Assembly: GCF_965363235.1 (NCBI RefSeq)
Contig: NC_134840.1
Span: 85,532,916 to 85,596,915, forward strand
From: Mytilus galloprovincialis
Lineage: Eukaryota > Mollusca > Bivalvia > Mytilida > Mytilidae
Length of the DNA stretch: 64,000 nucleotides
Direction: 5' to 3'
Positions 1 through 10,454 of this stretch are shown in pieces. Below the pieces are notes generated by a model that saw nothing but the letters and a program-made list of their open reading frames with translations, was not told the DNA's origin and ran no database searches. The position numbers and the translations under genes were made by a program. Every line of letters begins with the position of its first letter. Within the stretch, counting starts at the first letter, position 1.

Positions 1-46
1 TGATTCAACTACTATTCTGTACAAAGAAAGATAACTCCAATGAAAT

Positions 47-345
47 TTCTTGTTATTGCACAATATTGTGCAATTAGATATTTCTTGCACAGTATTCAGC
101 AATAACAAGAAATCTTTAATTGCACAGTATAGTATTGTGCAATAGAAAGAAATTTTCTATTGCGCAATACTGTGCAATTGAAAATACTTGATATTGCACA
201 ATACTGTGCAATTGAAGATTTCTTGCTATTGTGCAATACTGTGCAATTGAAAATTTACTTCTATTGCACAATACAATACTGTGCAATTAAAGATTTCTTG
301 CTATTGTTGAATACTGTGCAATTGAAAATTTCTTGCTATTGCACA
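47..345. repeat. Tandem array of near-palindromic 18-mers
   Basis: About eight units of roughly 35-45 bp each contain a near-palindrome of the form TTGCACAATACTGTGCAA, separated by AAA/GATTTCTTGCTA-like spacers. The repeated word gives a spurious 108-residue open frame across 160-486. No coding content is supported. Confidence 0.8.
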
Positions 346-369
346 ATACTTAATATAATAATTTTGGAT

Positions 370-1388
370 CCTTATCTGGACCAACTTGAAAATTGGGCCC
401 ATAATAAAAAAAAAGTACATGTTTCGATTCAGCATGTCAATGAAGCCCAAGAATTCTTTTTTTTGTTAAATTCAACCTTAGTTTAATTTTGAACCATTTG
501 GACTTTAATGTAGACCAATATGAAAACGGAACCAAAAATTAAGAATCTACATACTCAGTCAGATTTGGCATATAAAAAAACCCAATTATCTAATTTTTGA
601 TGAAATCAATAAAAGTTTATTTTTGGACTCTGATTTGGACCAACTTGAAAACTGGGCCAATAATAAAAAAATCTTAAGTAAATTTTTAGATTCAGCATAT
701 CCAAGAACCCAACCGATTCAATTTTTGTTAAAATCAAACTTAGTTTAATTTTGGACCCTTGGACCTTAATGTAGACCAATTTGAAAACGGGACTAAAAAA
801 AGAACCCCAATTATTCAATTTTTGATGAAATCAAACAAAGTTTAATTTGGACCCTTTGGGCCCCTTATTCCTAAACTGTTGGGACCAAAACTCCTTAAAT
901 CAATCCCAACCTTCTTTTTATGGTCATAAATCTTGTGTTTAAATTTCATACATTTCTATATACTTATACTTAAGTTATGGTGGGAAAACCAAGAAAAATG
1001 CTTATTTAGGCCCCTTTTTGGTCCCTTATTCCTATACTATTTGCACCTCAACTCCCAAAATCAATTCCAACCTTCCTTTTGTGGTCATAAACCTTGTGTT
1101 AAAATTTCATTGATTTCTATTTACTTATACTAAAGATATTGTGCGAAAAACCAAGAATAATGCTTATTTGGGCTCTTTTTTGCCCCCTTATTCCTATACT
1201 GTTGGAACCAAAACTCCCAAAAATAATCTCAACCTTCCTTTGGTGGTCTTAAACCTTATGTTAAAATTTCATAGATTTCAATTCATTTTTAAAGTTAGAG
1301 TGCGAAAACTAAAAATATTCGGACGACGACGCCAACGTGATACCAATATACGACCAAAACATTTTCAATTTTTGCGGTCGTATAAAAA
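370..1388. repeat. Dispersed repeat with internal ~180-240 bp tandem subunits
   Basis: The phrases 'GGACCAACTTGAAAA', 'CAATTTTTGTTAAA' and later 'CCTTATTCCTATACTGTTGG' recur two to three times each. The right end near 1336-1385 has short inverted words (ATACGACC / GGTCGTAT). I recognise the consensus as an abundant bivalve repeat from general knowledge, not from a search. Open frames at 606-818, 933-1133 and 1141-1476 lie inside it and are not genes. Confidence 0.65.
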
Positions 1389-1389
1389 T

Positions 1390-1990
1390 AATGTAACACA
1401 GCAACAAACGACAACCAATGAGTTACTGGTTCCTGCGTTGGAACAAGCACATACATACATAATGTGGCAGGGTTAATCATGTTAGCGAAATCACAACCCT
1501 CTTCCTTACCTGGGATAGTGGTGTAACAGTACAGCATAAGAACTAACTATAACATTCAGTTGAAAAAGGCTTTACTCATCAGATGGACAGTAAATAGAAA
1601 TAGATATAACAAAAACACCGAGTGAACGTGGCCAGGTACTTGTACATCCGAGCAACAAAAAAGACAGTTTACAACACTAAAAAAACTAAAAGTGGAAATG
1701 GGGAAATGTATCAAAGAGACAACGACCGACTTAAGAATTGATTACATCCATCTGAGAGTACTCGTAGTTGCTGAGAGCCAATTCAAAACCACTAACAACT
1801 AACATTAAATCACCAATCAGTACACATCAAACATCCAATGGATTTGGGGTAGATCGTCATAACCAGTCAGATAAAGACATGAGCTTATGCAATGTCAAAA
1901 TACAGGTAGAGACAGAATGTAGATCAATGAGAGTGCATATAGGTATTTGGCAATAATATTGTACGTTTTCTTACTGAAGGTCGATTCCTT
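1390..1990 (+). repeat. Dispersed repeat, family X copy 1 (partial)
   Basis: It shares a series of phrases in the same order with 33390-34250, including GTAACACAGCAACAAACGAC, GTGGTGTAAYRGTACAGCAT and ACATCCARTGGAT. No protein is supported. Confidence 0.6.
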
Positions 1991-2465
1991 TCTGCTTCCT
2001 CCTACACTTACCACAAAGAAATAGCACAATAGAGTTTAAAGGGGCGTAAAACACCAGCCGGTCAATCAATCTCAGTCACAACTAAATAAGAAAAGTAACA
2101 AGCAGCAGGCTAAACGAAAAGAGAGGCATAAAAGTACTTTTATGTAATTTTCATAAATTAGAGTTGTAATTTTGTGAAAAGTATGGGATCCGAATCATGA
2201 CCTTGACTTGTACTTCACCATAATACACATACAAAAAACCCATACAAAAAATGTAGTCATAAGAAGTTTTGGTATAAAGAACTAAGCCACATAGCTGATC
2301 ATAGCTAGTCACAAACACCAAATTATGTGAAATTATGCAACTAAAGGGTACTGTACGACCTTTAACGATGATTAAAACCTAAACCGTAGGATCAATAGGT
2401 TCCGACATGACATATTCTTTCGCAGAGAACCATAGGCCTATAGTATGCTAAAGAAAAAAAGACAA
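1991..2465. other. Intergenic, nothing recognised
   Basis: AT-rich sequence without a convincing open frame, RNA gene or repeat structure that I can see. Confidence 0.4.
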
Positions 2466-2640
2466 TATTCATATTACAGACAACAACCCATTGGCGGATC
2501 CAAAAAAGGTGGGGGGGGGGGGAGTCTGGGTCTGGTTGATAGAACACCCCCTTTTTAGGGAGGATCGATCAATGCATTTTAAAGGGGACATATAGCTGGA
2601 CCCGCCTTTTATCCTGGGTTGGGAACCCCCTTTTTTAACA
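2466..2640. repeat. Low-complexity G/C-run repeat fragment
   Basis: A run of about a dozen G near 2511-2522 is followed by CCCCC(T)n and AACCCCC(T)n blocks. It resembles a degenerate dispersed repeat directly upstream of the LINE remnant. Confidence 0.45.
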
Positions 2641-2935
2641 TTCTGACATCCAGAAAGGGGTACCCCAAGGCTCAAACCTGGTGCCCCTTTTATTGAATAT
2701 TTTTATAAATGACATATTCTATTTTATTGAACATGGTATCCTGTATAATTATGCCAATGACAATACTCTGTCTTACATGTATGCTGACAACGATTTTGAT
2801 AATTTATTATGTACACTCGAAAGAGAAAGTTCTATTTTAATTGACTGGTTCAGATTTAATTGTATGCAGGCAAATCCGGACAAATTCCAAGCCATTGCAG
2901 TTGGAAATAAAACTTTTGCAAAAAACCCTGTTTTT
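2641..2935 (+). pseudogene. Non-LTR retrotransposon reverse transcriptase fragment
   Basis: The frame reads KGVPQGSNLVPLLLNIFIND, the conserved GVPQGS / LF-NIFINDI region of LINE reverse transcriptases. It continues through NYANDNTLSY, where the catalytic YADD box would be, and then WFRFNCMQANPDKF. The YADD to YAND change removes a catalytic aspartate, and there is no upstream endonuclease or start. The frame then runs into a different repeat at about 2935. This is a dead, truncated LINE whose 3' part resumes after 4740. Confidence 0.75.
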
Positions 2936-4740
2936 GTCGAGCCTTCGACTTTAGTCGAAAAAGCGAGACTAAGCGATCCTACATTCCGTCATCGTCGGTG
3001 TCGTCGTCGTTGGCGGCGTCCACAATATTCACTGTGGTTAAAGTTTTGAAAATTTAATAACTTTCTTAAACTGTACTGGATTTCTACCAAACCTGGACAG
3101 AAGCTTGTTTATGATCATAAGATAGTATCCAGAAGTAAATTATGTAAAAGTAAAATTCCATTTTTTCTGTATTTTATTTATAAATGGACTTAGTTTTTCT
3201 GCGGGGAAACATTACATCCACTCTGTGGTTAAAGTTTTTAAAATTTGAATAACTTTCTTAACTATACTGGATTTCTACCAAACCTGGACTGAAGCTTGTT
3301 TATGATCATAAGATAGTATCCAGAAGTAAAGTTTGCAAAAATAAAATTCCATTTTTTCTGTTTTTTACTTACAGATGGACTTAGTTTTTCTGCGGGGAAA
3401 CATTACATTCACTCTGTGGTTAAAGTTTTTAAAATTTGAATAACATTCTTAACTATACTGGATTTCTACCAAACCTGGACAGAAGCTTGTTTATGATCAT
3501 AAGATAGTATCCAGAAGTAAAGTTTGCAAAAATAAAATTCCATTTTTTCTGTTTTTTACTTATAGATGGACTTAGTTTTTCTGCGGGGAAACATTACATT
3601 CACTCTGTGGTTAAAGTTTTTAAAATTTGAATAACTTTCTTAACCTATACTGGATTTCTACCAAACCTGGACAGATTGTTTATGATCATAAGATAGTATC
3701 CAGAAGTAAAGTTTGCAAAAATAAAATTCCATTTTTTCTGTTTTTTACTTATAGATGGACTTAGTTTTTCTGCGGGGAAACATTACATTCACTCTGTGGT
3801 TAAAGTTTTTAAAATTTGAATAACTTTCTTAACCTATACTGGATTTCTACCAAACCTGGACAGATTGTTTATGATCATAAGATAGTATCCAGAAGTAAAG
3901 TTTGCAAAAATAAAATTCCATTTTTTCTGTTTTTTACTTATAGATGGACTTTGTTTTTCTGCGGGGAAACATTACATTCACTCTGTGGTTAAAGTTTTTA
4001 AAATTTTAATAACTTTCTTTAACTACCCTGGATTTGTATGGACAGAAGCTTGTTTATGATCATAAGATAAAATCCAGAAGTAAAGTTTGCAAAAATAAAA
4101 TTCCATTTTTTCTGTTTTTTACTTATAGATGGACTTAGTTTTTCTGCAGGGAAACATTACATTCACTCTGTGGTTTAAGTTTTTAAAATTTTAATAACTT
4201 TCTTTAACTACCCTGGATTTGTATCAAACTTGGACAGAAGCTTGTTTATGATCATAAGATAGTATTCAGAAGTAAATTTTGTAAAAACAAATCGATTTTT
4301 TCAGTATTTTACTTTTAAATGGACTTAGGTTTTCTGACAGGAAACAACACATTCACTCGGTGGTTAAATTTAAAAAAAATTTAATACTTTCTTATGCTAT
4401 TTTTAATTTGTATCAAACTTGGTCAGAAGCTTGTATATGATCAAAAGCTAGTATCTAGAAAGGAAATTTTGTTAATATTTGGTACCTGTGTATCTGTATT
4501 TTACTTATAAATGGACTTAGTTTTTCTTCGAGTTGATATTACATACAGTCTGCAGTTAAAGTTTTTAAAACATTTATTCGATTCATAAACTACCCTGAAA
4601 TTTTTACCAAACTTGGACAGAAGCTTCTTACAATCAAAAGATAGTATCAAGGGGAATAATTTATTGATTGTTTTCCTCATTTTTGTTGAACCTGGGAGGT
4701 ACAGCAAAAGTAGGCGAGACACTGGATTCCGCGGAACCCT
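2936..4740. repeat. Element with ~185-191 bp tandem array, inserted in the LINE
   Basis: It opens with a TCGAGCCTTCGACTTTAGTC-type inverted motif and a CGTCGTCG stretch. The core then repeats, with CTGCGGGGAAACATTACATT marking units near 3200, 3392, 3583, 3772, 3961, 4146 and 4336 and a decayed one near 4527, so the period is 185-191 bp. It ends around GGCGAGACACTGGATTCCGC. Units in the middle are the most alike; those at the right end are degraded. Confidence 0.8.
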
Positions 4741-5645
4741 TACAAATTTTTAATATACAGTCAGCAAAAATATCCTGTGATGAGATTGTCAAACTTTTGG
4801 GTATTGATACTGACTATCAACTTAATTTTAATCACCACATTTAAAATATTTGTCATAAAGCGTCCCAACAACTGAATGTTTAAAAGTGCATTGGCTGCTA
4901 ACTTACTAAATTGAAAAATTGACCATTTTCCACACATTTATTTTATCTAATTATAATATGTGTCCTTTGGCATGGCATTTTTGCAACCAAATTAACACCA
5001 ACAAATTGGAAAAATTTCAGGAAAGGGCTTTACAATTTATCTATGAAGACTATGTTAGTTCATATGATGAACTACTTTTATGAGCAAAAAATTTCCATAA
5101 CTGAAAATAAGTCATATGCGTAACATGGCTATTGAGTGTTTTAAAATTTTATATAAATTATCACCACCATGCTTACATGATTTAGTTGTACATGTATTGG
5201 AAGACTGTAAATATGATTTAGGTATTCTAATATTATAGATATACCTAGGGTTCCAAACTTCCAACATCAACCTATGGTAAGAACTCTTTTAAATACACAG
5301 CTGCTGTTTTATGGAATGATCTAATTTTAGTCAGTTCAAAAATATTCTTTAAGTCATGGAATGGAAATAACTGTAAGTGCACAATTTGTGCAGACTTTTA
5401 GTTTATACATTATGCAAATTTATTTACCATCAAGATCATACCCCATTTTTTCAAATTTTATTCTATGCAAATTTGCCAGCTTTTATGCCTCGTTTATTGC
5501 ATGATTACACATTATGTGTTGTATTGTTATAAATGTCTCTTATGGTGGTTAAATGCTCATTAGAGCTTATGTTTGTCTATGTTTTTATACCTTGCCGACT
5601 CTAAATAAAGCTTATTTATTATTATAATTATTAATTATTTATTAT
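4741..5645 (+). pseudogene. LINE 3' end remnant
   Basis: After the tandem element, decayed coding sequence resumes: LLGIDTDYQLNFNHHI, then a stop, then NICHKASQQLN, a pattern typical of the segment after the reverse transcriptase in LINEs. Several stops and frame changes follow. The 3' end is CTAAATAAAGCTTATTTATT plus TTA-rich repeats, a LINE-like tail. With 2641-2935 it makes one broken element. Confidence 0.6.
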
Positions 5646-6900
5646 TTATTTTACCTCTGATGGAGAATTGTCTCGTTTATAATACCACATCTTCTTATTT
5701 CTATAACTACATAAATAAAGTGGCCAGTTAAACTAGTTTTTAGATCTCATCACACCCTTACATAATATACATGTACATGGGATAAGTTGACCAACACAGT
5801 TTTTTTCAAAAGATTACGTTTAAACAACAATTGACTCTTCAAAATAGAGTGATATGGTAAATTCATTCTTATTGCTATAAATTGTTCTTATCCAACATAC
5901 CCACATTTCCCAGTGGCTTTTTAAAATCCTGTATCCTGGGAAAAGTCTATAACTTATACTTAAGCTGAGTATGTGTGATATATTTGCCACTGTCAAAAGT
6001 CTATAACTTATACTTAAGCTTAGTATACATGATATATTTGCCACTGTATATAAAGCAAACAAATGATATAGAAATGCAGTTAACCTGATTTAGCTTTCAA
6101 ATCTATGGTGAGAGCTGTTGCTTACTGAAATTGATTTATAAATTCATGGTTATGCTGTTGGATAAGTCCATATAGGGTAATTAAAATGCCTTAGGTTGGT
6201 CTGCTGCTCACTTTAACTGACAATAATGTCTTTCTCTATCCATAATACACTACATCTAGGTTCAGTCCATAAAACTGGACAAATATTTTTTTTGTTAAAT
6301 CTATTTCGTCCTGAAAATATTCCAAATATCCTATATTTAGGTTATACTTTGTATCACTCCACTACATACAACGTCTCAGAATAACTAACATAGAATGGGA
6401 TCTGCTACAGAACTTGTCATCAAAATACATATTTTTGACTTTCCAAACTTTTGTTTCAAGCATACTTTATGAAGGTTTATACAGAAAACTGTGCAAAAAG
6501 AACTTGCACCTTTTATACAAATCAATGCATATGTAGCACAACTTTAGTAATTGTCAAATTTATTTGACTACCGTATTTAGCTGTGTATAGTGCGCAGTTG
6601 TGAAAAGCATTCAAACTATAGTCAATAAACGAATACAAATTGCTTCATATTTTTCATGTCAGGACCTTTTGTAGACAACTATACAGTTATGGGTTTTTCT
6701 CATTGTTGTAGGGGATATGGCTGCTTATTATTTCTTACTACCACTTCATTTTAACTCTGGTGGATAGTTATCATGTTGGCAATCATTCCACTTCTCCCCA
6801 TATTTATATACATGTATAAAAAAAAACAGAACTTTTCCCAAGTGTTATCTATTTAATTGACTGAAACATATTCTTGTTATGTATGCTGAACTATCTAATA
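5646..6900. other. Intergenic, mostly unrecognised
   Basis: Apart from the 54-bp duplication at 5941-6048 and a short mussel-type dispersed repeat scrap near 6760-6800, I see no gene or structure here. Confidence 0.4.
5941..6048. repeat. 54-bp direct tandem duplication
   Basis: AAAAGTCTATAACTTATACT starts at 5941 and again at 5995, and both copies end in GATATATTTGCCACTGT. A few substitutions separate them. Confidence 0.8.
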
Positions 6901-7115
6901 TACTGTGGATTCATTAATATATTCGTTGGATACCAATTTTCTTGGGTTTCATGGGTACTGGTGAACCACAAATTCAATTGTCCAACGAATAGCATATTTT
7001 GAATAGGCTTTGAATACAGTGACTGACCAAACCACGAAATCAAACATCCCCGAATATGCAAGTTTTCAGCAATCCACGAAATTTGATATCCACGAAAATA
7101 AATGAATCTACAGTA
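6901..7115. mobile_element. MITE, CTGTGGATTCATT family, copy 1
   Basis: The terminal inverted repeats are TACTGTGGATTCATT and AATGAATCTACAGTA. The flanking TA on each side fits a TA target duplication. The interior carries further complementary words (CCAATTTTCTTGG, CCACGAAAAT). The 95-residue minus-strand open frame across it is not a gene. Confidence 0.75.
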
Positions 7116-7720
7116 TTCATAGAATATATTTCCAATGATTATTTGAATACAAATTAACATATATCTTATGCTTTTCATATGCTATAGTAAGTAATTTAAC
7201 AGGTACAGGGTTATGCAATATACCAACTTAATTACATGTAAAAAAGTATCAACCCTTTTTTTGTGACATCTCAAAAGACTACTTCTAACAAATATCACCT
7301 AGCATATTGATTTCTGCCGAAATTTTCTTTTCTAACATCACATCATTTTCATTTCTCTTATTTGATTTGCTTACTCATAAAACTTCTTTCAATGATATTC
7401 CAATTTGTAAATTCTTTACATGTATTTTATAAAAGTCTTAAATGAAGAAAAGTAATAATTATCCACAACTTAAAAAAAAGTATTTTTGATTATTACATGA
7501 AAACATGAATAAAAAATTGATGATATTTTTACTTTTGAAATAGCTATTGGATTGGTGAGAACAGTAACTAAGATCAGCTAAGTGCATTTTAAAAGTGAAA
7601 TAGATAATATATATTGAAATAAATTTTGTAAATAACCATTTTCTTAATTTTTTGTCAATAAAACATTTCACACATATTTTCATGTTTAATTCAATTTGTA
7701 TCTTATAATAATTATATTAG
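7116..7720. other. Intergenic, nothing recognised
   Basis: AT-rich with no supported coding or repeat signal. Confidence 0.35.
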
Positions 7721-8067
7721 ATGCATGTTTCATTATAATACGTTATTCTGATTGGCTAACTTCACATCACATGTTATTCCGTAAGCAATTGCAGCACTCA
7801 ATAAAACTTAATCATTCATGATGACACGAGGTCCCACAATAAAGTGCACAGGTGAATTAAACAAAAACTTGATAGAAATCGTGTATTAATGATCCTAGCT
7901 AAAAAATGTAATTATAAGTATTGAATGCTTCTTTTTGTAACTTTATAGTGTTGTAAAAGCGTTGACCGTGCGTACATTTTTAGAATGAAGCACTTCCGCG
8001 CTTCATACAAAATGTACTTCGGTCAACGCTTTTACACCCCAATAAATTTACAAAAAGAAGCATTCAA
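7721..8067. mobile_element. Dispersed element ending in a large hairpin
   Basis: 7921-7940 and 8048-8067 are perfect 20-bp inverted repeats (TTGAATGCTTCTTTTTGTAA). They continue inward as an imperfect stem with AAAAGCGTTGACC / GGTCAACGCTTTT and a GCGC-containing loop near 7990-8001. The left portion has an ATTGGCTAACTTCAC phrase that resembles the 45.5-kb repeat on the other strand. The right arm recurs alone at 19071-19140. Confidence 0.7.
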
Positions 8068-8352
8068 TTCTTAATTATAATTCATATTGAACAAAATTAC
8101 CTTTTCAAAAAAAAATATTCTGTTAATGATTTGGTTCTTCAGGTGATTTTCAAATCACTTGCATTGATTTTCTCAGATTTTGTTGCCTTATATATCAACA
8201 GGTGAGATTGAAAAACACAAACACAGATCTAGTGCAACAGTTACATTGTCTATTGAAGAGCCTTTGTGACTAAAAAATACATGGTTCAAGTCAAATATTT
8301 GAAGTCTTATACATAACAGTGATGTGCCTGCTATCAAATATTTATTGACAAG

Positions 8353-8656
8353 TTAACCCTTTCCTCCATAATGACGCTTTTTGACGCCACCCCCTTTCCT
8401 CCATAATGACGCCTTTTGACGCCTGTGTAGTACCTCAGTTGAAATGCTTTGACTACAAAATGTCTGCATCAGACTTAAAAAAATTTGTATCCAATATCAA
8501 AAGGACATTGATAAGAATATCTGACTTGAATTTCATTGATGAAATATTTGTTTTCACAATGCATTAATACTTTAAACCTGATAATTTTTTTTTATTGAAA
8601 AAATCCTATGCGAATCAAGTTTGTGAGAGAAAAAAATCCATGGAGGAAAGGGTTAA
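8353..8656. mobile_element. piggyBac-like MITE with TTAA ends
   Basis: The left end is TTAACCCTTTCCTCCAT and the right end ATGGAGGAAAGGGTTAA, a perfect 17-bp inverted pair including TTAA on both sides. piggyBac elements duplicate TTAA and have termini beginning CCC, which fits. The interior duplicates a CCTCCATAATGACGC phrase. It is 304 bp and has no transposase, so it is non-autonomous. Confidence 0.8.
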
Positions 8657-9362
8657 AGCTCGTTATTGCCATTATCAATGCATCATGTGGATTCATTTAT
8701 TTATGTGGATTTAAAGAAATAATGTATGTTCGTGCATATTAAATATCCAAGGATATCTTGCACAATTTTAATCTAGACTTAAAAAGTCAGTTTATCTATC
8801 TATTTCTAACCCATTGATGCCATTTCAGGCTTTTTTAGTGCAGTAATAAATTGACAATATTGTTGTCTGTAATATAAAATTTCAATATCTCAATGGAATC
8901 AAGAAAACAAAGCAAAACTTAATACATCTGAGCTTAAAATGCAAAATATGTTGGTTTACATATCAAAATGATGCAATGTTTTCATGACTTTTGTTGATTG
9001 TCATTAAGTTTTGCAATTAAATCAGATAACATATTAGACATGACCGTATAACACTTTATTTCAATACACTAATCCATAACATTATAGTCAGTCCCTCTTT
9101 TAAATATAAGCAATAAAAAATATACAAAAAAGTAACAAATGTATAACAAAATAATATCATTAACAAATAAAAAATCTCTACAACTTGCAATGTATTTATT
9201 GGACATCTTTTGTAAACAACTTAAATGTATAATAAAATTGATAATATTCAGCAGAACAAAAGCATTACAATTCACAGCCAATGGTTTGTTTAGATATCTT
9301 GTTTCAGGTACAAACAGATATTAATACAGATACTGGAAACCAAGTAATTTTTGTTTACAAGC
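8657..9362. other. Intergenic, nothing recognised
   Basis: Short open frames here are AT-rich chance frames. Confidence 0.35.
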
Positions 9363-9545
9363 TACTGTGGATTCATTTTTTTTTGTGGCCACCAATTTTC
9401 GTTCATTTTGGAAAACTTACATGTTCGGTGATAATTAATTTCATGGTCTTGGAGAAGTCTGCATACAAGCCTACAGGAAATTTCATCTATACACACAAAA
9501 TCCATGAAAATTGGTATCAAAACAAAAAATATATAATCCACAGTA
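9363..9545. mobile_element. MITE, CTGTGGATTCATT family, copy 2
   Basis: The left end TACTGTGGATTCATT pairs with a decayed right end ATAATCCACAGTA. Internal words CACCAATTTTCG and GAAAATTGGTATC are shared with copies 1 and 3. The chance frame 9281-9586 crosses it. Confidence 0.7.
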
Positions 9546-10209
9546 TGTATGTTTATAAAAATATGTTACCAGGATATTATAAATAAAAAGAAAAGAAAAA
9601 CATAAATAAATATATTAATTATTAAGCACCTGGTACTAGACTTTCTATGAGTTAGACCAAGCAACTAAACTAATTCTTTCAACCTAAATAACTAAAAAAC
9701 TGTACAAATGGAAAACTAAATACATAATGTAAAATAAACAAAAAAAAGCCAAATAAAATATACAAGTTAGGATCGATCATTAACAGTTTATTGTTGAATG
9801 AAACTACTAATATTCAGTTTCCTTGATCAATACTTAACATAACTAAGCTGCGAAATAACAAAAAAATCTTGTAACATATCTGAAAATCCAGAAACCCCTG
9901 CGAATCAAACAGATTTTAATCATTTTCAATCTTTATTAATCCCACATCCCAAGGTTTTCATCCCCTACACCCCACATCCCCATTTTTTTTTTACCTCTTA
10001 TGTACCACACCCCAAAAAATTGTCCTCGGGATCAAAAGAATTATGTTTAATTTCCTTATTTGTACCCAAAATTGAAAGTAAAGTTGTATAATTGGACGAA
10101 TTTCAATTATTTAAGGACTTGTTTTAACCAATCACAACATTTTGGTGTAAACTTTTGAAAATACTACCAATTTCTTATATGGCAAATTGCAAGATTTTTC
10201 TGATTTGAT
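9546..10209. other. Intergenic downstream of the ankyrin/GH20-like gene
   Basis: No gene seen. It holds CCCCACATCCC-rich runs near 9940-10010. Confidence 0.35.
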
Positions 10210-10215
10210 TTTATT
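10210..10215 (-). promoter_or_regulatory. Candidate poly(A) signal, ankyrin/GH20-like gene
   Basis: TTTATT on the plus strand is AATAAA on the gene strand, 62 bases beyond the stop codon. Other AATAAA words occur further on, so the used site is not certain. Confidence 0.4.
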
Positions 10216-10276
10216 CCCTGGTTGAGAAATGCTGACTTTTGACCTTCATGGTTTTGTTGCTAAGAAACTGCCTATA

Positions 10277-10454
10277 TCACACATGTTGAACTTGGTCGTC
10301 ATGGTTTTGTTGTGTCATAAGACCTTCTGAATCACTCCCTGGTACCAATAGTTTAAACACATTCTGCAACTTTCCTACTGACTCAGACAAACCTACGTTA
10401 ACTACATATCTCTTGTGCCATACTTCTTTGTATGGTTCCATTAACTCCAATAAC
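10277..10454 (-). CDS. Ank/GH20-like exon 22 (terminal)
   Basis: Residues about 848-906, LLELMEPYKEVWHKRY to QVQHV and a TGA stop at 10277-10279. Acceptor TTGCAG at 10455-10460. Confidence 0.85.

Noticed and set aside
1..360. CRISPR-like array
   Set aside because: Spacers are not unique, repeats are variable and the DNA is eukaryotic.
160..486. 108-residue open frame
   Set aside because: Built from the palindromic tandem repeat; the protein repeats LLLLNTVQLKI-like words and has no family features.
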